Assembly (NCBI RefSeq): GCF_002899825.2
Contig: NZ_PPED02000002.1
Location: forward strand, 503,631 to 567,630
Source: Chryseobacterium phosphatilyticum
Lineage (GTDB): Bacteria; Bacteroidota; Bacteroidia; Flavobacteriales; Weeksellaceae
Length of the DNA: 64,000 nt
Reading direction: 5' to 3'
A program made the position numbers and the translations under genes. Positions 36,728 through 46,832 of this stretch are shown here, one piece after another. Position 1 is the first letter of the stretch; each line of letters opens with the position of its first letter. The notes below the pieces were generated by a model. It was not told where the DNA came from. It ran no database searches and worked only from the letters and a program-made list of their open reading frames with translations.

Positions 36728-37063
36728 ATGTTTAACCCAAAATATTTAGCAATGATTACACCTAATCCTAGCCTGCAGGTTTTGCAAAATAAATTAAACC
36801 TGCCCAAAAAAGAACTGATCCTGGAAATAGAGTTGAATGGCAAAATGAAATTTGAACATTTAATGAATACCATCTATAATCAGTTCGGGATTTGCCACAG
36901 AGTGTTGTCAGCTAATGTGGAATATGTGAACGGATATAGCTTTGGGACAGTTCAATTATACATTAATGTCAATTCAGAAGATGAGCAGCAACTTGATGTC
37001 TATCTGAATAAAAATAAACTTTTAAGCACATCGGTGGAGTATACCTGCCGGAAATATTCTTAA
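36728..37063 (+). CDS. Stand-alone NIL-domain-like protein
   Basis: This 111-residue cytosolic protein resembles the NIL domain, the ligand-binding C-terminal ACT-like domain of the methionine importer ATPase MetN. Features include LILEIELNGKMKFEHLMNTIYNQFG, then HRVLSANVEYVNGYSFGTV (the counterpart of the NIL segment around NIEYIxGTPLG), and an edge strand of repeated polar residues. No ATPase domain precedes it, so it is either a free binding domain or a relic of a metN gene. The strong promoter/operator suggests a functional, tightly regulated gene, possibly in methionine or sulphur metabolism. Confidence 0.6.
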   Translation: MFNPKYLAMITPNPSLQVLQNKLNLPKKELILEIELNGKMKFEHLMNTIYNQFGICHRVLSANVEYVNGYSFGTVQLYINVNSEDEQQLDVYLNKNKLLSTSVEYTCRKYS

Positions 37064-37087
37064 GAGAGATTCATATAGTTTTAATTA

Positions 37088-37122
37088 CGAAAGTGTCCGG
37101 TATTGTATCGGGCACTTTTATT
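37088..37122 (+). terminator. Terminator of the NIL-domain gene
   Basis: AAAGTGTCCG pairs with CGGGCACTTT (one G-U pair), followed by a T-rich stretch, about 25 bases after the stop codon. Confidence 0.7.
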
Positions 37123-37231
37123 TGTATTAAATAATATTTTTATTCTCTCGAAGGGATTCAGCAGAAATCAGATCCTTAGTGCCTCCTCAATTCTGATCAT
37201 AATCTCCATTAAAGGAGTGTCGGTGGGGGAT

Positions 37232-37261
37232 AAAAAAAGCGCCCAGATTCCTCTGAACGCT
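37232..37261 (-). terminator. Terminator of the DUF4290-murA unit
   Basis: On the minus strand AGCGTTCAGA pairs with TCTGGGCGCT (two G-U pairs) and is followed by seven T residues, 22 bases past the murA stop. Confidence 0.7.
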
Positions 37262-37283
37262 CTATAGTAATAAAAATAAATTT

Positions 37284-38591
37284 CTAGATTCTTTCAATAT
37301 CAGCACCGATTGCTCTTAATCTTGCATCAATATTTTCATATCCTCTGTCGATTTGTTCGATGTTGTGGATAATAGACTTTCCTTCAGCAGAAAGAGCTGC
37401 AATCAGAAGGGCATTTCCTGCTCTGATATCCGGGGAAACCATTGTTGTTCCTCTTAACGGAGCTTCCTGGTTCAATCCGATTACCGTTGCTCTGTGTGGG
37501 TCACATAAAATAATCTGAGCCCCCATATCAATTAATTTATCAACGAAGAATAATCTGGATTCAAACATTTTCTGGTGAACCAAAATACTTCCTTTAGCCT
37601 GAGTCGCTACTACCAGAATAATGGACAATAAATCCGGAGTGAATCCCGGCCATGGCGCATCAGAAATGGTAAGGATAGATCCATCAATAAATTTCTGAAT
37701 TTTATAATGTTCCTGAGCCGGAATATAGATGTCATCACCGCTTTGTTCAAGCTCAATTCCCAATTTTCTGAATGTATTGGGAATAACTCCCAATTGGTTC
37801 CAGTTTACATTTTTAATGGTGATTTCAGATTTTGTCATGGCAGCAAGACCAATCCATGATCCGATTTCTACCATATCCGGAAGCATGGTATGCTCAGTCC
37901 CTCTCAGGTATTCTACCCCTTCAATGGTAAGAAGGTTAGAACCGATTCCTGAGATGTTGGCTCCCATTCTGTTCAGCATTTTACATAATTGCTGAAGATA
38001 GGGTTCACATGCTGCGTTGTAAATTCTTGTTTTTCCTTTTGCCAATGCAGCTGCCATTACAATATTAGCTGTTCCGGTTACAGAAGCTTCTTCCAGCAAG
38101 ATGAATTTCCCTCTGAGCTCTTTTGCTTTTAATGAGTAGAAATATTCCTCTTCATCATAATTGAATTCAGCGCCAAGTTCCACCAATCCCTGAAAGTGAG
38201 TGTCCAGTCTTCTTCTTCCGATTTTATCCCCTCCCGGAGTTGGCATATAGGCTTCTCCGTAACGTGCCAACATAGGGCCCATCAACATAATGGATCCACG
38301 TAATTTAGCCCCGTCTTTTTTGAATTCGTTGGATTTTATATAATCAAAATTAACCTGATCAGCTTTAAACGTATAATCACCTTGTCCGTTTTTAGTCACT
38401 TTTACTCCGAAATCACCCAGAATTTCAATCAACCTGTTGACATCGTGAATGTCAGGAATATTTTTAATTCTTACTTCTTCGTCAGTTAATAAAACCGCAC
38501 ACAAAATTTGTAGAGCTTCATTCTTAGCTCCTTGTGGAGTTATTTCACCCTGCAGTCTTTTTCCTCCTCTTATTTGAAATGTTCCACTCAT
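37284..38591 (-). CDS. murA: UDP-N-acetylglucosamine 1-carboxyvinyltransferase with Asp active site
   Basis: MurA transfers enolpyruvate from PEP to UDP-N-acetylglucosamine, the first committed step of peptidoglycan synthesis. The 435 residues show the usual fold segments, such as GGKRLQGEITPQGAKNEALQ and GSILTISDAPWPGFTPDL. The loop that holds the fosfomycin-target Cys (PGGCxIGxR in most bacteria) reads PTPGGDKIGRRRLDTH, with Asp at residue 122. Asp at this position keeps the enzyme active but blocks covalent inhibition, as known from Mycobacterium and Chlamydia. It overlaps the DUF4290 gene by one base and is followed by a terminator. Confidence 0.95.
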   Translation of the reverse strand: MSGTFQIRGGKRLQGEITPQGAKNEALQILCAVLLTDEEVRIKNIPDIHDVNRLIEILGDFGVKVTKNGQGDYTFKADQVNFDYIKSNEFKKDGAKLRGSIMLMGPMLARYGEAYMPTPGGDKIGRRRLDTHFQGLVELGAEFNYDEEEYFYSLKAKELRGKFILLEEASVTGTANIVMAAALAKGKTRIYNAACEPYLQQLCKMLNRMGANISGIGSNLLTIEGVEYLRGTEHTMLPDMVEIGSWIGLAAMTKSEITIKNVNWNQLGVIPNTFRKLGIELEQSGDDIYIPAQEHYKIQKFIDGSILTISDAPWPGFTPDLLSIILVVATQAKGSILVHQKMFESRLFFVDKLIDMGAQIILCDPHRATVIGLNQEAPLRGTTMVSPDIRAGNALLIAALSAEGKSIIHNIEQIDRGYENIDARLRAIGADIERI

Positions 38592-39256
38592 TATTTTCTG
38601 TTTTTATGATTATTGTTGTGCCTTTTCTTGTTCGTTTGATTTTTGTTGTTGTTATTATTGTTGTTCCGGTTGTTATTATTGTTATTGTTTCGGTTGTTAT
38701 TGTTGGTATAGTAGATCTTGCTTTTTTCAAGAGAATCAATTCCTGTAAGATCCAGTCTGTTTTCAGACAATTCTTTTAAATGACGAAAAATAACATCATC
38801 CGTTACATGTTCTTTATTATATACATTATATGACTTCTTCATATTATTGGCAATGACTTCAATAAGCGCCTCTTTTTCATCGCCCATTTCCAGTTCAATT
38901 GCTTTTTCTATTAATTGAAGAATACTTTTTCCGTAAAATTTAAAATCACCTTGAAGTTTTGGGTATTCCATCCTTTTAGGTTTTTCTGCCAATTGTTCCA
39001 TAGTTGGAAACGGATAAGGAGATTCTACGTCCAAATCATAACCTGACAGAATAAAAAGATGATCCCAAAGTTTATGTTTATAATTTTCTTCGTCACGAAG
39101 TTGTGGGTTTCTCTGACCCATAAAATCGATGATTGCCATAGCCATTTCGTTCCTTTCCTCTTTGGTAGGAAGTTCTTTACAGCGCTCAACCAACTGTTGT
39201 ATAATTCTGCCGTATTCCGGCATATGAAGCTGAGTTTTTTGGGTATTGTATTCCAT
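38591..39256 (-). CDS. DUF4290 protein with poly-asparagine tail
   Basis: This 221-residue protein belongs to the DUF4290 family, which is encoded before murA in many Bacteroidota. The start at 39256 (MEYNTQKTQL) uses ATG. An in-frame TTG 9 bases upstream is less likely. The helical N-terminal domain (about residues 1-175) contains LPTKEERNEMAMAIIDFMGQ. The C-terminal 45 residues are almost all Asn with interspersed Arg and Lys, encoded by AAT/AAC-type codon repeats. Function is unknown. Coupling with murA (TAATG overlap) suggests a link to cell-wall synthesis. Confidence 0.88.
   Translation of the reverse strand: MEYNTQKTQLHMPEYGRIIQQLVERCKELPTKEERNEMAMAIIDFMGQRNPQLRDEENYKHKLWDHLFILSGYDLDVESPYPFPTMEQLAEKPKRMEYPKLQGDFKFYGKSILQLIEKAIELEMGDEKEALIEVIANNMKKSYNVYNKEHVTDDVIFRHLKELSENRLDLTGIDSLEKSKIYYTNNNNRNNNNNNNRNNNNNNNKNQTNKKRHNNNHKNRK
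38640..38706. repeat. Trinucleotide low-complexity tract (Asn codons)
   Basis: Imperfect repeats of GTT/ATT (plus strand), read on the minus strand as AAC and AAT codons, encode the Asn-rich tail of the DUF4290 protein. Length change by slippage would alter only tail length, as the unit is three bases. Confidence 0.8.
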
Positions 39257-39444
39257 AGAATGCAAATATATGCATTAAAAGAAAAATTGTTTCGAGAATC
39301 TTAAAAATTTATGATTTTTTAATGAAAATATAGATTGAGATTTTAACTTGATTTCCTGTTGGAAATTTAAATATTTCACCTTAAAATGAATTTGTTTTTA
39401 ATTAAATTGTATATTGGTTGATATATTGGTAATTAAATACAGTA

Positions 39445-40884
39445 ATGAAAAAAAAATACTTTCTGCCTTCTATACTGGCTTTAGGGCTTATCACTTCCTG
39501 CCAGAATAATGATGAAATTGGTAATAAGTCTCCACAACAGTTGGAAGTCCATAATAAAACGGTCCATGTAACCCATCATGACGGGAGACCATTTAGTACA
39601 GGAAAAGGTTCCGGATCAGCACAAGGGAAATTTATCGCAGGCCCTGGTGGGGGAGTTTTAATGCAGGGATTCTATTGGGACGTCCCGGAAGGAGGGAACT
39701 GGTGGAATACCGTTAAAGATAAATTAACGGCATGGTCTAACGCCGGAATTGGTGCAGTATGGCTTCCTCCGGCTTCAAAAGCTCAGAACGGCCCGTTATC
39801 AATGGGGTATGATCCTACGGATTATTATGATTTTGGAAATTTTAATCAAAATGGAACAGTAGAGACACGCTTTGGGTCGAGAGCGGAATTGGAAGCTTTA
39901 ATAACAAAAGCTCATGCCGAAAATATGCAGGTCTATGCTGATATTGTTATCAATCATAATAGTGGTGGTCAATCTGAGGCTAATCCTTTTACAGGAACCA
40001 ATACCTGGACTGATTTTTCCGGAGTAGCTTCAGGAAAATTTCAGAGGAACTATAACGATTTTTATAAAAATGCTTACGGAAACAATGACGAAGGTTCTTT
40101 TGGTGGATTTCCGGATTTGTGTCATGCGAATCCTCACGTACAGGATTGGTTGTGGGGTAGAGATGATTCTGTGGGAAAATACTATAAAAATGTCATGAAA
40201 TTTGACGGATGGAGGTTTGATTACGTAAAAGGTTTTGGGCCCTGGGTGGTTAATACCTGGAACTCTAAAGTGGGTGGATTTTCTGTGGGTGAATTATGGG
40301 ATTCCAATGTGAATACCTTAGAATGGTGGGCAAATAATGCAAACAGCTCCGTATTTGATTTTGCTGCCTATTATAAAATGGATGAAGCTTTTGATAATGG
40401 AAATCTGAATGTGTTGAATGACGATATGATGTGGAAAAGAAATCCATATAAAGCAGTCACTTTTGTAGCCAATCATGATACGGATATTATCAATAATAAA
40501 ATGCCGGCCTATGCCTATATTTTAACCCATGAAGGCTATCCTACAATTTTTTACAGAGATTATGAAGAATGGCTGAATAAAGAGAGAATGAATAACCTGA
40601 TCTGGATTCACAACAATAAAGCTACCGGAACGACTTCGATTTTGTATACTGATAATGATGAATATATTGCGAGACGTAACGGTTATAATGGTAACCCGGG
40701 ATTGGTCGTCTACATTAACACATCTTCCAGCTGGCAGGAAAGATGGGTTGAAACCAACTGGAGTGGTCAGCAAATCAAGGATTTTACCGGAAATTCAAAC
40801 TGGTACCCTACAACGCAGGGAGATAAATGGGTGAAAATTCAATGTCCGCCGAACAGTTATTCGGTATGGTCGCTTAATTTATAA
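39445..40884 (+). CDS. GH13 alpha-amylase, lipoprotein
   Basis: This 479-residue glycoside hydrolase family 13 enzyme hydrolyses alpha-1,4-glucans. It has a lipoprotein signal (FLPSILALGLITSCQNN) and should sit on the outer face of the membrane. The (beta/alpha)8 motifs are visible: region I YADIVINHNSGG, region II DGWRFDYVKGFGPW with the nucleophile Asp, region III SVGELWD with the acid/base Glu, and region IV FVANHDTDI with the transition-state Asp. All catalytic residues are present. It resembles secreted amylases or maltotetraohydrolases. There is no nearby SusC/SusD pair, so it acts alone here. Confidence 0.93.
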   Translation: MKKKYFLPSILALGLITSCQNNDEIGNKSPQQLEVHNKTVHVTHHDGRPFSTGKGSGSAQGKFIAGPGGGVLMQGFYWDVPEGGNWWNTVKDKLTAWSNAGIGAVWLPPASKAQNGPLSMGYDPTDYYDFGNFNQNGTVETRFGSRAELEALITKAHAENMQVYADIVINHNSGGQSEANPFTGTNTWTDFSGVASGKFQRNYNDFYKNAYGNNDEGSFGGFPDLCHANPHVQDWLWGRDDSVGKYYKNVMKFDGWRFDYVKGFGPWVVNTWNSKVGGFSVGELWDSNVNTLEWWANNANSSVFDFAAYYKMDEAFDNGNLNVLNDDMMWKRNPYKAVTFVANHDTDIINNKMPAYAYILTHEGYPTIFYRDYEEWLNKERMNNLIWIHNNKATGTTSILYTDNDEYIARRNGYNGNPGLVVYINTSSSWQERWVETNWSGQQIKDFTGNSNWYPTTQGDKWVKIQCPPNSYSVWSLNL

Positions 40885-41000
40885 GTAATGAGTAGTAACT
40901 CTGAGCCAGGAACCTGTTTATGAGTATTTATCCCGCAGATTTTGCTGATAACGAAAGCTATTTATAACGAAAGTATCTGTGAAACCTGTGGGAGATTATA

Positions 41001-41411
41001 CTAAATCTGAATAAATTTTTTTTTCTGGTGCTGATCAGGTAAATAACATTTCTGATTGGCGAGTTTCATCCTGTTCCTTGAAATGGTATCGTAAATGGTG
41101 TCACTAACAAATCTGGGCATTATTTTTCCGATAACAGAGAGTTTATAAATTCCGCCCAACAGGTCTGCAATTTTAAGTACTGCTCTGGATTTAATCAGGT
41201 AGTATCGTCCCGGTTTCCAAAGGTACATGGTGTTGAATTCTTTTGTATCCAATCCTCTTTCAGAAAGAAATTGCTGGCCAAATTCAGATTGCAGAGAAGC
41301 AAACATGAATTGATCTTTTTTATCTCTCTCCAGAATCCATTGTACCCAGAAGTTGCAGACTCCGCAGTCGCCATCAAAAAATACAATATGTTTATTTTGC
41401 CAGTTTTCCAC
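41001..41411 (-). CDS. DCC family thiol-disulfide oxidoreductase-like protein
   Basis: This 136-residue protein matches the DCC (DUF393) family with the eponymous motif FFDGDCGVCNFWVQWI and the later MYLWKPGRYYLIKSRAVL and LGGIYKLSVIGKIMP. The CxxC pair at about residues 17-20 is intact, and a thioredoxin-like role is assumed for the family but unproven. It follows the haem-binding protein gene by 5 bases, so the pair is likely one operon. Confidence 0.88.
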   Translation of the reverse strand: MENWQNKHIVFFDGDCGVCNFWVQWILERDKKDQFMFASLQSEFGQQFLSERGLDTKEFNTMYLWKPGRYYLIKSRAVLKIADLLGGIYKLSVIGKIMPRFVSDTIYDTISRNRMKLANQKCYLPDQHQKKKFIQI

Positions 41412-41416
41412 AATTT

Positions 41417-41884
41417 CTATTTGTTAAACATGATTCCTCTTTCGGTGTCTTCTTTTATCTTTTTAAAATATCTGACAAGATCTGTACGTTGATCATCGGT
41501 CAGTTTTGCATTCTGATGTCCAATATAATAAGATTCAAGAGGCATCTCTTTCTTTTCGATCATTTCAATACATTCTTCGATTTTATGAAGTTGCCTCTGA
41601 GGTTCATATACTGCAAAGGTAGAAAAATTCAAATGTTTCCTGCCTTCATTAATATGATTTTTAACCCACCATGAAAAGGGTGAAATGCTGGTATACCAGG
41701 GGTATTTTGTTTCGTTGGAGTGACAGTCATAACAGGAGGTACGGATGGTTTTGGCGATGGGATCCGGTGTCTTTTTTATTTTCAGAAAATCCATGCCGGG
41801 AGTAGGAGCCGGATTGGTCTTATCAATAGGAAAAAACTGAATGATAATGAATGCCACAAGAATGACAACTAATATTTTTTTCAT
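41417..41884 (-). CDS. Haem-binding domain protein (CxxCH), membrane-anchored
   Basis: This 155-residue protein has an N-terminal membrane segment (MKKILVVILVAFIIIQFFP) and a haem-binding domain with a single c-type motif, CYDCHSNETKYPWY, followed by ISPFSWWVKNHINEGRKHL. This matches the Haem_bd family of Bacteroidota periplasmic proteins. It should bind one covalent haem and might pass electrons, perhaps with the DCC protein encoded just downstream. No partner oxidase is near. Confidence 0.87.
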   Translation of the reverse strand: MKKILVVILVAFIIIQFFPIDKTNPAPTPGMDFLKIKKTPDPIAKTIRTSCYDCHSNETKYPWYTSISPFSWWVKNHINEGRKHLNFSTFAVYEPQRQLHKIEECIEMIEKKEMPLESYYIGHQNAKLTDDQRTDLVRYFKKIKEDTERGIMFNK

Positions 41885-42194
41885 AGATGGTCATGTTTAG
41901 GGAAATATAAAGATAGGTATTTTTTTTGAAGGATCATGATGAGGTGAGAAGTTGGGAGAAGGGAAGTTGGTGATGCTTCAGGATGAAGTAGAAATACTTT
42001 TTCCAAGTGTATATTGATGAGTTTCAACAAGTATTCTGTAGTTTTTTCTGTCTATAATCGCTTCGTTCTTTCAACTCTTTCTCCTTACATTGAGTTATTC
42101 TAAATAGAGCAGAGGTAGCTGAACGGATTTAAAAAATGAGTAACTTAATACCACAATTGTGTCTTTACTCAAATGTCGGCGAAAATATTTATTT

Positions 42195-42231
42195 ATAGTT
42201 TTTAACTATCATTGAAATAACTATTAATAGA
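42195..42231 (+). promoter_or_regulatory. OxyR binding site upstream of katG
   Basis: ATAGTTTTTAACTAT at 42195-42209 is an exact match to the ATAGnTnnnAnCTAT half of the OxyR consensus. After the expected 7-base spacer a weaker second half (42217-42231) follows. The site abuts the -33 TTG at 42232, the typical place for OxyR activation. Confidence 0.65.
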
Positions 42232-42262
42232 TTGTATTTATTGAGTGAACGTTGTAAGTTTG
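42232..42262 (+). promoter_or_regulatory. katG promoter (TTG-N20-TAAGTTTG)
   Basis: TTG at 42232-42234 and TAAGTTTG at 42255-42262 fit the Bacteroidota consensus, with the start codon 57 bases downstream. The OxyR-like site lies directly upstream. The rest of the 434-base gap from 41885 is purine-rich and shows no gene. Confidence 0.65.
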
Positions 42263-42312
42263 TCACATTCTTATAACAAATAAAATTATTAATCAATATA
42301 AAAAATAAATAA

Positions 42313-44598
<2,286 letters not shown>

Positions 44599-44614
44599 TT
44601 CATAAAATTATAGT

Positions 44615-44655
44615 AAAAAAAGCGGTTGGCTCATTTCGAGGCAACCGCTTTTTTA
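44615..44655. terminator. Bidirectional terminator between katG and the quinolone-type operon
   Basis: AGCGGTTG at 44621-44628 pairs with CAACCGCT at 44642-44649. An A-run precedes it and a T-run follows it, so both convergent transcripts can stop here. Confidence 0.88.
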
Positions 44656-44685
44656 TGAATATCACTGATTCAGATTTGAAGTGTA

Positions 44686-45102
44686 TTATAAGCTGACTAT
44701 CTTAAGAATAAAAAGTATAAAAATAGTCAGGCATAAAGGGGAATAATACCTTTTATCTAATCTGGCAAAATTCGTTTCATTGACTTTTTTGAAAAATCCA
44801 ACATATTTGAAATCACCGATGCTTCTTATTAAAAAGATAAGGGCTACCAGGGCCAGTAAGGACGTGTAGATCTTCTGGGGGATATAATCAGAATTTCCAA
44901 GATTCACCAATATTATGAAGCAAGTAAGAACTGCTCCAACCCCGAAAGAAGCAACAAAACCGGGAGCAAAGAGTGGAACACCTGTCGGAGTTGTAGGAAC
45001 AGCTTGCTGTTTCCCCCAACTCCCTCCAAAAGCCCAATAGATGTGGATAATTGCTATAGAAGCAAGAATTAAAGTTAAAGTAAAATTACAAAATAGATTC
45101 AT
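44686..45102 (-). CDS. DUF3995 membrane protein, last gene of the quinolone-type operon
   Basis: This 138-residue protein with four predicted membrane helices fits the DUF3995 family: IIHIYWAFGGSWGKQQAVPT near the N-terminus, then FAPGFVASFGVGAVLTCFIIL, and RSIGDFKYVGFFKKVNETNFARLD. The family has no known role. It overlaps the PqsH-like gene by 17 bases and is followed by the terminator at 44615-44655, so it is the last gene of the large operon. A role in export, self-protection or membrane placement of a hydrophobic product is only an inference from position. Confidence 0.85.
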   Translation of the reverse strand: MNLFCNFTLTLILASIAIIHIYWAFGGSWGKQQAVPTTPTGVPLFAPGFVASFGVGAVLTCFIILVNLGNSDYIPQKIYTSLLALVALIFLIRSIGDFKYVGFFKKVNETNFARLDKRYYSPLCLTIFILFILKIVSL

Positions 45103-46252
45103 AGGAGTAAATATCTAACATTTTTTTGGTATCTCCGTAAGCTAATTGGGAAGGAATTGCACTCATGATGGTATTTCTCAGCCAAATTCCTGTTGCATTA
45201 TTAAGTTGAGACATTTTACCGATTTTCCGGCTTCTTTCCACAACCCATGATGCTTTACTTCCCCGGATTTTATTGAATTGAGCCAAAGCTTCTTCACTTT
45301 CATATCTTTTTAGACATTCGGAAAATACATACGCATCTTCTATGGCCTGGCATGCACCCTGCCCCAGATTGGGAGTCATGGCATGGGCAGCATCACCTAT
45401 GAGACAAACATTATTTTTATGCCATAATTCCGGGGTTTTAAAATCCTTAATCTGTCTGGTGATGATCTCATCTTCATGGGTATTACTGATGATCTCCAAA
45501 ACAATGGGGTGGAAATCTGTATATAAATCATTAAGCTCATTTAACGAAACAGAAGTATATTGACCATGATTATTGATAAGAGCATACCAATATACCTGAT
45601 GATTATTGATTTTTACAAAACCAAAACGTTTGCCTTTCCCCCAGAGTTCATTGAGTTCTTCTTCAAATTCGGACATTTCCATATGTGCGATCCCTCTCCA
45701 GCATAATTGCCCCGAATCACGCATGGTTATTTCAGGAAAATAACTATCCCTTACTTTGGAATTGACACCATCAGCTCCTATAATCATGTCAGATGTACCA
45801 AGGGTTGAGTCTTCAAAATGCATATTCAATTGATTATGAACTGCAGTGATGCGATCTAATTTTTTTCCCAGAAGGGTTGGACTTTTAATTTTAGAAGTGA
45901 TAATGTTGTAGAGTTTTTCTCTATGAATAGCGACCATATCTACGCCATATAATTTAGAAAAAGGTTCTATATTGACACAAGACAGGACTTTTAAGTTTTC
46001 ATTAGTGATATTCATCCTTTTCAGAATATTACCTTCTTGCTTCAGCTCTTCATGGAGACCTAATTTTTTCATGATCTGCATTGCATTACAGGCTAGCATG
46101 ATTCCTGAACCTTTTGTAGACTGCTCTATGGTCGTAGATTGTTCATAGATTGTAATATTATGGTAACCTGATTGCTCTAAAGCATAAGCTAAAGTAAGTC
46201 CGCCTATTCCTTTGCCGACAATACTTATCGACATTTCATTATTCTTTATCAT
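45086..46252 (-). CDS. pqsH: PqsH-like FAD-dependent monooxygenase
   Basis: PqsH hydroxylates 2-heptyl-4-quinolone at C3 to give PQS. This 388-residue single-component flavin monooxygenase has the FAD motif GKGIGGLTLAYAL, the DG segment MIIGADGVNSKVRD and the GD motif CLIGDAAHAMTPNLGQG. From memory of the Pseudomonas enzyme, close agreement is visible around SGQLCWRGIAHMEM, LWGKGKRFGFVKI and GIWLRNTIM. The start at 46252 leaves a 10-base gap after phnB. An ATG at 46273 would overlap it, and one at 46234 is also possible. It could act on a quinolone or related ring. Exact regiochemistry is unproven. Confidence 0.85.
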   Translation of the reverse strand: MIKNNEMSISIVGKGIGGLTLAYALEQSGYHNITIYEQSTTIEQSTKGSGIMLACNAMQIMKKLGLHEELKQEGNILKRMNITNENLKVLSCVNIEPFSKLYGVDMVAIHREKLYNIITSKIKSPTLLGKKLDRITAVHNQLNMHFEDSTLGTSDMIIGADGVNSKVRDSYFPEITMRDSGQLCWRGIAHMEMSEFEEELNELWGKGKRFGFVKINNHQVYWYALINNHGQYTSVSLNELNDLYTDFHPIVLEIISNTHEDEIITRQIKDFKTPELWHKNNVCLIGDAAHAMTPNLGQGACQAIEDAYVFSECLKRYESEEALAQFNKIRGSKASWVVERSRKIGKMSQLNNATGIWLRNTIMSAIPSQLAYGDTKKMLDIYSYESIL

Positions 46253-46262
46253 GTAAGTTAAG

Positions 46263-46832
46263 TTATTGTTCAAGCCAGTTTTTCATGATTTTCTTCCCTT
46301 CTGAAGTCAGGAAACTTTCAGGGTGATATTGCAATCCTGTAATATCATACTGATTGTGTCTCAACGACATAATAATATCTGAATCATCTGTAGAAGTAAC
46401 AATTAAATCTTCAGGCAACCCTTTTTTCTCTACTATCCAGCTGTGATATCTTGCGACCTCTATGGTTTCGGGCAATTCTGTATATATTTTTTCATGAGTA
46501 TGAATCGTTATAGAAGTAGAAACGCCGTGGTAAACTTTTGAAGTATTCATCAGCTGAGCTCCAAATGCCACACCGATCGCCTGATGTCCCAGGCATATTC
46601 CCAGGATCTTTTTTGTATGTTTATAATAATCAATCAATGGAAGACACTGTCCTGCATCTTGTGGAACTCCCGGACCGGGAGAGAGGATAATATAGTCGTA
46701 ATCTACAATATCTTCCAACTCAAAAGCATCATTTCTCCATACATCAATAGGGTAATTGACACACTCAGAAACCAATTGTTTCAGATTGTATGTAAATGAA
46801 TCATAATTATCAACAATTAGAATGTTCTTCAT
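46263..46832 (-). CDS. phnB: Anthranilate synthase glutamine amidotransferase subunit (PhnB/TrpG type)
   Basis: This 189-residue class I amidotransferase releases ammonia from glutamine for the partner synthase. It has the nucleophile Cys in GICLGHQAIGVAFG, the His-Glu pair in LQYHPESFLTSEG, and the start MKNILIVDNYDSFTYNL typical of TrpG/PabA. It overlaps the partner gene by 23 bases and lies inside the quinolone-type operon, so it probably feeds anthranilate into that pathway rather than tryptophan. TrpG- and PabA-type subunits cannot be separated by motif alone. The partner decides. Confidence 0.9.
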   Translation of the reverse strand: MKNILIVDNYDSFTYNLKQLVSECVNYPIDVWRNDAFELEDIVDYDYIILSPGPGVPQDAGQCLPLIDYYKHTKKILGICLGHQAIGVAFGAQLMNTSKVYHGVSTSITIHTHEKIYTELPETIEVARYHSWIVEKKGLPEDLIVTSTDDSDIIMSLRHNQYDITGLQYHPESFLTSEGKKIMKNWLEQ

